DNA of 52,729 nt, taken from Ciborinia camelliae. Taxonomy: Eukaryota; Ascomycota; Leotiomycetes; Helotiales; Sclerotiniaceae. The notes under the pieces were generated by a model. The model was given only the letters and a program-made list of their open reading frames with translations, ran no database searches and was not told the DNA's origin. How positions within the stretch are numbered: position 1 is the first letter of the stretch; every line of letters begins with the position of its first letter. Below, piece by piece: positions 12,304-20,842 of this stretch. Where the stretch lies: assembly GCA_025890175.1 (NCBI GenBank), contig JANPYM010000019.1, positions 483,356 to 536,084 on the forward strand. The letters are read 5' to 3'. The translations under genes were made by a program, and so were the position numbers.

Positions 12304-13079
12304 AGTCCCCTACCCTACTTTCCGGCCTCCCCTGGTTTCCGGCCATCTATTTACATCAAAATCAATCATTTTGAAATATTTATATATTAATAACCAATAA
12401 ATATTATTAATCGAAATTTGAAAGAAAGATTTTATATATAACTATTAGCTTGTATACAAAATTTTAGAATTTTAACAATTTTTTATAAAAAGTTATAAAT
12501 GTTTTTAATTTAAATTTTCGATTTTTTTTAAATTCGCTAACAAATTAAATTTTTTTTTTAATTAATTTGTTAGTAAAATTTAAATTATAAATAAAACATT
12601 ATTTACAAATTATAATATATATAAAAAATATATTTTTAGAAATTTGAAATTATATAGATTTAATAAAAATTTATAATTTATTTTTAATTATTTTTGTTAA
12701 AAAGTTATTAAAGTTTTTTATATTTTTAATTTTGTATATAATTTATATAAAAAAAAATTTAGAATTGAAATTTTAATTATTTAAAAACGAATTGATATAA
12801 TTATTTGAAATTTTTTATATCAACTAATAATTATATATAGAATCTATATTTTAAATTTCAATTAATATAATCTATTGATTGTTGAATTTGTTACGTGGCT
12901 GGGTAGCATTAATCTATATATAGTATGATAGCTTCTAGATACTAATCTAGAATTGTACCTTTTATAGGTCAGTTGGCGTAGTGGTAAAGCTATCGACTTC
13001 ATATCGTCACAGAATTATAAATACGTCAAAATCGCTATTTTTGGTGGGAAAGGGTGACCGGAAACCAGGGTAGGGGACT
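12304..13079 (+). mobile_element. 776-bp non-autonomous DNA transposon with TA target duplication
   Basis: The left end reads AGTCCCCTACCCT and the right end is its reverse complement. A further GGTTTCCGG is shared, displaced on the left by a 17-bp insertion that duplicates part of the terminus. TA flanks both sides (12302-12303, 13080-13081). The uninterrupted paralogue at 18558-18570 shows the empty site. A TA duplication suggests a Tc1/mariner-pogo-type element. The interior is A+T-rich with no gene and contains a nested LTR-like insertion (12889-13011). It is not shown that the broken DDE_1 transposase at 30702-32185 mobilised it. Confidence 0.8.
12889..13011 (+). mobile_element. Short LTR-like element, family B, copy 1 (123 bp) with tRNA-like A box
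   Basis: Begins TGTTACGTGG and ends ATCGTCACA, with perfect 5-bp target duplication GAATT (12884-12888, 13012-13016). It is nested in the 776-bp transposon. A second copy lies in opposite orientation at 13750-13876. Positions 12971-12997 resemble the 5' half of a tRNA, including TGGCGTAGTGG, a full match to the RNA polymerase III A box. The anticodon-stem region does not pair well and there is no B box, so it is not a tRNA gene. TG...CA ends and a 5-bp duplication point to an LTR rather than a SINE. Confidence 0.8.
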
Positions 13080-13749
13080 TATATATTAATATATAAATTT
13101 AGTTTAAAAATCAATATATAAAATATTAATATTTTTTATTTTTTAATAATTGAAATATTAAATATAATAAAAAAAATAATATTATAAAAACAAATATTAT
13201 TTTAAAAAAATAAAAAGAATTATTGAATATTAATATTAAAAATTAAAGAAAATATTAATAATATTAAAATTAGTATATTTAAAATTAATTAATTCTTTAA
13301 TTTTTATTTTAAATTTATATTATAAATACAAAATTAATATGTATAAATAATAATTCAAATATAAATTTGAATATTAATATTAATTAATTTAATATTTAAA
13401 AAATATAGAATTATTATTAAATATAATATATTTTAAGATTAATATTATTATAATTTAAATTAATATAATTAAAATATATTATTTTTAATATATATATATA
13501 TATTTTATAAAAGAATATGTAGATTTGTAAATATAAAAATTAAAAAAGATTTGTTTAATATTAATAATATATTTTAATTATTTAATATTATATTAAAATT
13601 TATTTTAAAGAATAAATATAAACCTTCCCCTAATCATTTTTTTTAATATATTATATAATTATTAAAAAATATTTAGTTATATATTGTTCTTTTAAAACTA
13701 ATATTATATTTAAATTAATTAATTTTTTAAGTAAATAAATTCTAGGGAT

Positions 13750-13876
13750 TGTGACGATATGAAGTCGATAGCTTTACCACTACGCCAACTGACCTAAAAA
13801 GGTACAATTCTAGATTAGTATCTAGAAGCTATCATACTATATATAGATTAGGTTGATGCTACCCAGCCACGTAACA
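13750..13876 (-). mobile_element. Short LTR-like element, family B, copy 2 (127 bp)
   Basis: Inverted copy of 12889-13011. On this strand it begins TGTGACGATATG and ends CACGTAACA, with perfect 5-bp target duplication GGGAT (13745-13749, 13877-13881). It sits in the RIP-mutated remains of the Myb-like gene; the corresponding uninterrupted site is near 19343. It is un-mutated and differs from copy 1 by a few bases and small indels. Confidence 0.85.
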
Positions 13877-14302
13877 GGGATTAAATAATATTACAAAAAG
13901 ATTTTAATATTTATAAAAATAAATTTATTTTAGGGTAAATTTATAAAAAAAATATATAGGAAATTAAAAGAATATTATAACTAAAAAAATTAATAATATT
14001 AAGAATTTATTTAAAAAATATAATATAATTATTAGATTAATATCCAGAATCTTTTATAATTAAAATTTATTAATTAAAAAATAATTAAAAAAATAAAGTT
14101 TATTATATATATATTATATTATTATTTGAAATATTATTATATTTTAATTTTTAAACTTTATATTTATAAATTAAATTGTATTATTTATTATATTTAATAA
14201 TATTAGTATTATAAAAATTATTTAAATTTATTTAAAAAAAATTATATTAATAAAAATCGATTAATAAGAATTAATTAATGAAATTTTAGATCCATTAAAA
14301 TT

Positions 14303-14887
14303 TTATTTTTTATTTTTATTTATATAATATTTTTTAATCAAATTAGTTATTATATTTAACAATTTTAATAAAAATTAATTATTTGTTTTTTTAATAATAA
14401 TTTGTTTTAAATAAAATACATATTAAAATAATATTATAAAAATCTTTATTAATATATAAAACTTAAAAATATTATAATAATTTATATATATTTTTAAAAT
14501 AAAAAATTAAAAAGATTTTTATTATTATTTTTTTATTTTAATTTTATATTTTAATTTTATTTTTTATTTATTATTAATTTATATATTAATTAAATAAATA
14601 ATATTTTTTTTAATAATAATTTAATCATTCTTTATAATTGCTAAATTTCATAAAAAACACTAATTAAAATATATATTAATTTTCAATAACAATAAAATAT
14701 AATATAATATATATATATTTTCCAACTTATATTACCTAGCCTTTTTTATTCCCCCTACATTTTTTAAATGTTTTTTGTTTTATTATTCCATAGGAATTTT
14801 TTTAAATCTTATAAATTTATTTTTTAAAATAATATTTTTTTTATTTTTTATTTATAATCTTTTTATATTTAAATTAATTTAAAATAT
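14303..14887 (-). pseudogene. RIP-destroyed copy of the histone H3-like gene
   Basis: Aligns with the complete length of the intact histone H3-like gene at 19853-20462, from its stop to its start. The start codon CAT (plus-strand view) has become TAT at 14885-14887, and most codons carry C-to-T or G-to-A changes. A patch at 14735-14800 is less mutated than the rest. It shows that the histone-like gene was already part of the transposon when this older copy was made. It cannot encode a histone now. Confidence 0.85.
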
Positions 14888-15142
14888 AATTTATTAATTT
14901 AATACATTTATATTTACAAAATATATAAATCTGAAAAAGGAAATTATTGAAATTTATTATATTAATTATGATTTTATATAAAAAGTTTTCTTTTTATATT
15001 TATTAGAGATTTTTTAATTTATATATATATATTAATATAAATTATAAAAAAATTAAATTAATCTATTATTTATATACAAATTCCATACCACTTATTTAAA
15101 TATTTAATTAAAATTATTATATTAATAAAAAATTATATAATT

Positions 15143-15292
15143 TGTTGAAGTTCAGATCACGATGAAAAGGTTCATGGAATTAAGAGTTGATTGATTGATT
15201 GTAGAATCTAGGTTCTATAGAAAAGAGCTCTTAAATAAGCAATATTGCTAGTCTGAGGCTGTACTAAACAACCGTACTAACGACGACTTTCA
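15143..15292 (+). mobile_element. 150-bp insertion with 8-bp target duplication
   Basis: Un-mutated DNA inserted in the RIP-mutated element. The flanks are ATATAATT at 15135-15142 and 15293-15300. The intact paralogue near 20708-20716 (AAATTATATAATCC) shows the single uninterrupted site. Ends are TGTTGAAGTTC and ACGACTTTCA, giving a weak inverted terminus. Eight bases is the duplication length of hAT-type transposons, but the TG...CA ends and lack of a typical hAT terminus leave the class open. No gene. Confidence 0.7.
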
Positions 15293-15931
15293 ATATAATT
15301 TAATATTAAAATCTATAAATTAATATTTTAATATTATTATTTCTTTATTAAATATATAATTTCAATTTCTATAATCTATATATTTATTTATATATTTATT
15401 TATTCCCCCTAATCCCTATTAAAATATAAAAACAAACTTTATTTTTATTAAATTAGGGTTTATATAAATATTTTATAATTTTTAAAATTTGAAATAAATA
15501 AATTAAAAAATTAAAAATAAATTTATAATAATTAAAAAGTAAAAAAGAAAGAGATAGGAAAAAATATATAATATTATATATATTAAAGATTTTTTGAAAT
15601 AATAATAATTATAAAAATATATTAAAAAATAATTACAAATTTATAAAGAATAATATTAGAAATAATATATTAACTATATACGTATAATATAATATTTATA
15701 TTTATTATTAAAATTAAAATTTAAAAAAAGGACTTTTCAGATTTCAAGGAATAAAATAATATTAATAAATCTAATATAGAAAAAAATATGAATTCCTTAA
15801 ATAAAGAAATTGCAACAATTAAATAATATAATATTAAATTAATAAATATATTAATTAAATATAATTAAATATTAATTTAAATTTAATATATATATTAAAA
15901 AATAAATTATATTAATTTTTTTCATTGATTA

Positions 15932-16089
15932 TGTTGAGAGTAGCCAGGGCCGTATGAGCCGTAGGCCTAATACGGTCTAGCGCCCTATCTCAAGCTTAAA
16001 TAGCATACAAGGTTCAATCTTAGTTCTATAGTAATATCAAATACATCACACAACTTGCACCTTTTCACGTGATCTCTACCTTTTCAACA
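15932..16089 (+). mobile_element. Solo LTR, family A, copy 2 (158 bp)
   Basis: Nearly identical to 2406-2582 but without the 21 extra bases. Begins TGTTGAGAGTAG, ends TTTTCAACA, with perfect 5-bp target duplication GATTA (15927-15931, 16090-16094). The uninterrupted counterpart is GGTTATGATCAATTC at 21433-21447 in the intact paralogue. Confidence 0.9.
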
Positions 16090-16182
16090 GATTATAATTA
16101 ATTTAAATTTTGAAATATAATTATATTTTGATTTTTGGATATTATAAAAATATTAAAAATATTAGAAAAAATAAAATCTTTA

Positions 16183-16370
16183 TGTCACGCCAAGGCCCCT
16201 GCCTAGTATGTCAGTCACGTGATTGATCATGTGACCACCATGGTCACATGATCTACGTCTATATTAGATAGTGTTTTTTCCAAGAGAATCCTTTCCTCTT
16301 CAGTATAGTTCTTTTATTAGATTGTATATCTACGATTTCACCTCTATAATTCTATGTGACGCGTATAACA
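16183..16370 (+). mobile_element. Solo LTR, family C (188 bp)
   Basis: Begins TGTCACGCC and ends GTGACGCGTATAACA, a form common in fungal Ty3/gypsy-type LTRs. Perfect 5-bp target duplication CTTTA (16178-16182, 16371-16375). The empty site is TCTTCAAAAATTG at about 21539 in the paralogue. It contains overlapping CACGTGAT/TCATGTGA palindromic words near 16215-16250. The open frame drawn across its right half is accidental. Confidence 0.9.
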
Positions 16371-16601
16371 CTTTAAAAATTAAATGGGTTAAAGATATTA
16401 TAAATAAATTTTTTTTTTCCAATATTTCAATTTTTTTATCAATATTCTTTTATTAAATATATTATATAATATATTATATATTAATTTTTATATATAAGAT
16501 ATATTTATACTCTATATTATTATCTTATAAAATATTTAATTATTAATAACAAATTATTTAAAAAAGATTAATAGTAGCATATCAAAAGATCATCTACAAA
16601 T

Positions 16602-16633
16602 CCCCCCTTCCCCCCTTCCCCCCTTCCCCCCTA
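16602..16633 (+). repeat. (CCCCCCTT)4, G-quadruplex-capable on the minus strand
   Basis: Four runs of six C separated by TT. The minus strand has four runs of six G with 2-base loops, a textbook intramolecular G-quadruplex motif. It lies about 40 bp right of the end of the RIP-mutated element, at the edge of the GC-normal island. Confidence 0.9.
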
Positions 16634-16639
16634 AAAGAA

Positions 16640-17880
16640 ATGTCAGGCAGATGCCACACGAATGTATGTTGGCGCAAGCGCATCAAATCGTAAGTTCCCC
16701 TCATGAAAATGGAAAAGCTTGGACCCGACTGGACCAACCTTCCGCTTTCTGTCCAATCATACTGCCCACCAAGAGTAATCCAGCGCAATTTTTTCGTCAT
16801 GACTTCCAGGTAGTTTAGTTCTTGATCCAGAACTCAGAGACTTGAAAGGGGGAGATGAAGGGAAAAAAATGTAGGGAAAAAAGGATTGGAAAATTGTAAG
16901 GAAGAATTGCGCAATGATCGCCTGTCTGTTTTTCCATACTGGATCATCAATTCAATCATGAGCTGTTAAATCTGCATGTTTCGCGGATCGCTTTCATATC
17001 TTACCATTTTCGCAATCGTAACTACTAGGTACAACATATATGAAATGCCATCTGGCTTGAAATTGAAGAGTACTTCCAACCGTCCAAGCAGGGAACGTCG
17101 CTCAGCCTCGACAGCTCAATCGCATATTCACCTTGTGTCTCAGCGACCGAGCATCCCTCGAAGAGTCTAGAAAATGGGCCACTTATAATATCATCAATTT
17201 ATTGTTCAAGACCTACTTCAAACTAAACTCTATAGGGTTATCGAGAAATATTCTCAATGCTATTCACACAGAAGATGGAGCCGATTCTATGGATGTGGAT
17301 AAGAAAAAGAAGACAAACGCGCGCAATGCAAGTGTTCTAACATCCACCCACCCTGGGGAAACTCTTTAAAGGGGTTACCGGGAAAGAACGACGAACAAAC
17401 GCGTTGTTTGTTTGTAGCGTGGGGAAATCGGCGATGTTTCTGTCCACTTTCGATACTGATACTTAGGTACCTCTGGATTAGAGAATCTTAACCAAAATCT
17501 CTTTAGAAAACCTCTAATAAAGCACCTTTCCGAAACCGAGATTTGGGGGGGAATATATCATTTCAACGGTTTACTGTCGGCGAAACTTTCAATAGGTATG
17601 GAAAGTGCGCTCAAACCCGGAATTATCAGCCGAAACTGGAAGTAGAGATAACCAAGGGATCGAGGCAGTGCCAATAGAGAATCACGCCCCGCACCCGAGA
17701 ATAGAAATGGGAGGTGGTGAGATTCTGGAGTCCTGTCAAGTCCTCTGAAAAACATAGCCGGCCTCGATTCTCCACTTCGTCCACTCTTCCGACGTACTGT
17801 ACTAGAAACACTTCGCCCACCAACGCTCTTTCTTGAAGATACACTCTTATTTTCGCCCGATATTCGTGACAAAAACAGAC
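16640..17880. other. Island DNA without a recognisable gene
   Basis: Normal base composition with several open frames of 60-130 codons on both strands that overlap one another and resemble nothing I know. 17276-17370 has a small Asp/Lys-rich frame ([15 protein letters not shown]). I see no complete gene. Confidence 0.4.
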
Positions 17881-17883
17881 AAA

Positions 17884-18033
17884 ATGCCCAAGGATGCGCA
17901 GCATAAGCAGTGGCTCGACGCTTACTACAACCAACAACCCATAAATCCTTCACTTCATGTTTGCATTCAACAGAAGATCACGGTAAAGAGTAATAGCACA
18001 AGTTTGCTCGCAAGAAATATAGAAACTTTGTAA
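17884..18033 (+). pseudogene. Possible 5' end of an unidentified gene
   Basis: An ATG in good fungal context (ACAAAATGCC) opens MPKDAQHKQWLDAYYNQQPI, which has the look of a genuine protein start. It runs about 50 codons before a stop. The frame meets the MCD4 fragment, which lies on the other strand, so only an amino-terminal scrap is present. Family not recognised. Confidence 0.35.
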
Positions 18034-18211
18034 TTTCCTTGATGCCTTCATCCACAATTTTGATGTTGTATAGATATTCTTTTGAGTATGGCCGGTAAGC
18101 ATGACCTGTAGTGTCTAGGCCAAGGAGATGTAGAAAGAACACATTCTTGTCTTGTCTCAAAAACTTATTACGCCTCTTGAAGAGTGTGTACAGGTTTTCA
18201 GAAGCTTGCAA
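17990..18211 (-). pseudogene. Fragment of GPI ethanolamine phosphate transferase 1 (MCD4/PIG-N)
   Basis: The minus strand encodes [20 protein letters not shown] followed by [17 protein letters not shown], the very conserved metal-site region of the alkaline-phosphatase-like domain of MCD4/PIG-N. That enzyme adds phosphoethanolamine to the first mannose of GPI anchors in the endoplasmic reticulum. About 60 residues out of a family length near 1000 remain, without signal anchor or membrane region. The bounds are abrupt and no downstream DHGM block follows, so it is a fragment. The functional gene must be elsewhere, since the function is essential. Confidence 0.8.
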
Positions 18212-18491
18212 GTACGTACAGTATATTTCTCCAATCCTCTAACCAATGGGAAGCTTTCGGAAACTAATAGTGGTATCTCTTAGTACAGTGTAGGCATCTA
18301 AATTTAAAGGTATTGTTATATATTTTCCTATGTAGGTTCATATGTATGTACATCAAAAGCTTCCTAGACACTCCCTCGAATAGTATTTTCCTTATGTGGA
18401 CACCATCATGAGACATCCTATGATGCAAGTTGCCGTGATGGATGCCACTTCCAAGACTCCCTCCTGGATCCAACTGGAGAGTCTCGACTTG

Positions 18492-19556
18492 TTCTATTAT
18501 CATTACTGAAAGTCAGATTAGAAAAAAGATCGATTCGGTATATACCCCTATTTCTTATGATAATTATATACTAATATATAAATTCAGCTCAAAAGTCGAT
18601 ATGTAGAATGTCGATATCTTTTATCTCTCAGCGGTTGGGGCACTGAATATAGTGAGAAGGATGATACTATGAAAGCAGATACTACCCCAGAGAAATGGGA
18701 GGAGTTACTGAATATTAGTACTAAAAATCGAAAAAAGTATCGATGGCATCAAAACCATTGTACTCAGAACTGGTCGATTCTCCAATTTTTGTTCCAAACC
18801 CGTACCGCGAGTGGTAGATACGCATATCATCCAAATAGTATATCCATTGCGAATGCGAAACCGATACCTGTGGATGATGATTCAGATATGGATTCGGATG
18901 CCGATATTGATCAATCTAGTACGAATCTAAGAGTACCGGCGACAGATGTACTACAACGGAAAAAGCATGCATCTGGTACCCAAAAGGTATGGAATTATTA
19001 TCAAATATAACGTATTTCAATATTAATACTATTATAGCTCGAATCAATGCGACTGAAACGTACTGTTCCTAGTACATACGTATCTCCTGCGAGAAAAATA
19101 CGCAGATCTGCGGGTACAGAAGTTAGAGAAGGTTTATCCGACATTAATAATACGTTTCAATCATTCAATACCATATTGAAACCTATTTTGAAGAACAAGC
19201 ACGAACCTCCCCCTGATCATCCACTCCCTCTCTGGCATCAAGCATATTATATGATCGCTGAAAAGTACCCGGTTGCATACCGTTCTCTTGGAGCTAATGT
19301 CGCATTTAAACTAGTCGATTTTCTGCAAATACAAGTTCCGGGTATTAAACAGTGCTATGGGGAGATCTTGATGTTTATGGAAGTGGGTCCATTTCAGGGT
19401 GAGTTCGTGGAGAAAATATGCAGGGAACTGAAAGAACATCATGAACGGGAGGATCAGCGATATCAAGAATCCATTCGAGAGATACAGCATAATCATCGGA
19501 TTAATGCCCGGAATCTTTTGCAACTGGAGTCTACTAATCGAGATGCGAACGATTAA
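18492..19556 (+). CDS. Myb/SANT-like DNA-binding protein of the transposon (5' truncated)
   Basis: Exons 18492-18539, 18588-18986 and 19038-19556 join in frame (introns 48 and 51 bp; TACTAAT branch site in the first), giving 321 visible residues and a stop at 19554-19556. The first part reads QIRKKIDSLKSRYVECRYLL, then SLSGWG and KADTTPEKWEELL. That is the second half of a Myb/SANT-like domain (LKxRYxExxxLLxxSGxG...ADxxxWxxLL). In PIF/Harbinger elements this protein binds subterminal DNA and brings the transposase. The middle is acidic (DDDSDMDSDADID); the C-terminus is helical and charged. ATG 18669 would give 278 residues but cuts the domain, so the true start is upstream in the lost part. 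Confidence 0.8.
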
Positions 19557-19725
19557 AGAATGATTGGGGAGATGAAGTTTATTATATGTATATTGTACCA
19601 CTACTTGAGGTATTATTGTATTTTAGTTTATAAGTTTTATGTTTATAGATCGAATCGCATCATTTATTGTACTTAACAATATTGGTATCATAAAAATCAC
19701 TTGAACCCATTCAAAAAAAGATCAT

Positions 19726-19831
19726 ACCGGTGAGAATCGACCGGTGAGAATCGACCGGTGAGAATCGACCGGTGAGAATCGACCGGTGAGAATCGACCGG
19801 TGAGAATCGACCGGTGAGAATCGACCGGTGA
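19726..19831 (+). repeat. 14-bp minisatellite ACCGGTGAGAATCG, 7.6 copies
   Basis: Seven full copies and one partial copy fill the gap between the convergent Myb-like and histone H3-like genes, ending 22 bp before the histone stop codon. The RIP-mutated paralogue (14255-14280) has only about two degenerate units, so the array expanded in this copy, or contracted in the other. Confidence 0.95.
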
Positions 19832-19852
19832 AACTTTGGATCCATCAAAATT

Positions 19853-20462
19853 TCATCTTCCACCTCCGCCCACATAATACCCTCCAATCGAGCCAGCCGC
19901 TATACTTAGCAACCTCAATAGAAACTGATTATCCTTCTCATTAATAGTAACTCGTTTTGAATGGAATGCGCATTGAAGTAGCACTATAAAAATCCCTGTT
20001 AGTACGCACAAAACCCAAAAATATTATAATAATTCATACGTACTCTCAAAATGAGTGATCAAAAAAGCTTCCGCTGCTTCTTGAATAGCGGCAAGCGCAT
20101 CACTTTTCCATCTCAGCTCTATATTCCTATTTTGACCCTTATCCATCGCCAACTCGCGTACTAATCGAGTGAATGGTGCTCTTTTCAACAATAATTCGGT
20201 CGTTTTCTGCAATCGCCGAATCTCACGAAGAGCAACGGCTAAAATATGTATTAGTTTTTGATAATAATGAAGTATAATATGATATGTACGTACTCCCCGG
20301 CTTGTATCGCCTGGCCCTCTTCACTACCCCTGCATTTTTCAAGTGTTTCCCGCTCTGTTGTCCCGCAGGAACCTTCTTAGATCTTGTAGATCTACCTTTT
20401 GAAACGGGTTTCTTTTTATTTCTTGCCCATAGTCCCTTCACACCTAGATTGGTTCGAGACAT
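19853..20462 (-). CDS. Histone H3 family protein, CENP-A/CenH3-like, carried by the transposon
   Basis: Three exons (20462-20294, 20238-20044, 19983-19853) join exactly in phase to 164 codons plus TGA. Both donors are GTACGT; the second intron has TACTAAC. The protein keeps the H3 core: [15 protein letters not shown] (51-65), KTTELL, PF.RLVRELA (78-87), [13 protein letters not shown] (104-116) and [10 protein letters not shown] (126-135). CenH3-like signs are a tail without the H3 K4/K9 contexts, four extra residues in loop 1 (90-98), Trp100 where H3 has Phe, and AAEAFL. Alpha 3 is degenerate and the end is Gly-rich ([10 protein letters not shown]). H3 family is near certain; CenH3 type is inference. 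Divergent from the gene at 20843 across about 380 bp. A RIP-mutated copy lies at 14303-14887. Confidence 0.88.
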
Positions 20463-20842
20463 AATTCACTAATTTAACGCGTTTGTACTTGCGAAATACG
20501 TGAATCCGAAGGAGGAAACTATTGAAATTCATCATATTAGCCATGATTCTATATAAAGAACTATTCTTTTCCATACCTATCGGGGATTTATTGATTTATG
20601 CGTGCATGTTGATATAAATCATAAAAAAATCGAGTTAATCCACTGTTTGTGCGCGAGTTCCGTGCCGCTCGCTTAAACGTCCAATTAGAACCATCATATT
20701 AGTGGAAAATTATATAATCCGATGCCGAAACCCACAAATTAATATCTTAATATTATGATTTATCCATCAAACGCACGATTCCAACTTCCACGATCCACAT
20801 ACCCACCTACGTACCTACCTACCCCCCCTAATCCCTACTAAA
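20463..20842. promoter_or_regulatory. Shared intergenic region between divergent histone H3-like and unknown genes
   Basis: About 380 bp separates the two start codons, so this region should hold both promoters. It includes A+T-rich TATA-like words (TATATAATCC, 20709-20718) and a C-rich run with CTACGTACCTACCTACC (20811-20822 and neighbours). No defined regulator site can be named. Confidence 0.5.

Larger units (their letters stand above)
12105..16565 (+). mobile_element. RIP-mutated, truncated paralogue of the Harbinger-type element at 18490-23961
   Basis: 12228-16565, less its insertions, aligns collinearly with 18493-21735. Mismatches are overwhelmingly C-to-T and G-to-A. Landmarks: 13081 with the intron at 18563; 13230-13320 with 18710-18800; 14281-14310 with 19834-19860; 14720-14790 with 20270-20340; 15400-15560 with 20815-20960; 16371-16400 with 21540-21570. 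It covers the Myb-like, histone H3-like and third genes but ends before the transposase. 12105-12228 may be extra 5' sequence missing from the intact copy. All genes are destroyed. Six later insertions are listed separately. Confidence 0.88.

Noticed and set aside
12971..13011. tRNA gene with a CAT anticodon
   Set aside because: The A box and D-arm look right, but the anticodon stem does not pair and T-arm, B box and acceptor 3' strand are missing; the sequence is the end of a TG...CA element with target duplication.
17558..17953. 131-codon and 103-codon frames on the minus strand
   Set aside because: Overlap each other in different frames and oppose the plausible MPKDAQHKQW start; no family resemblance.
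18669..19010. Gene start of the Myb-like protein at ATG 18669
   Set aside because: The frame is open upstream through 18588 and, across a 48-bp intron, to 18492, and that upstream part contains the conserved Myb/SANT-like block; the ATG is an internal Met.
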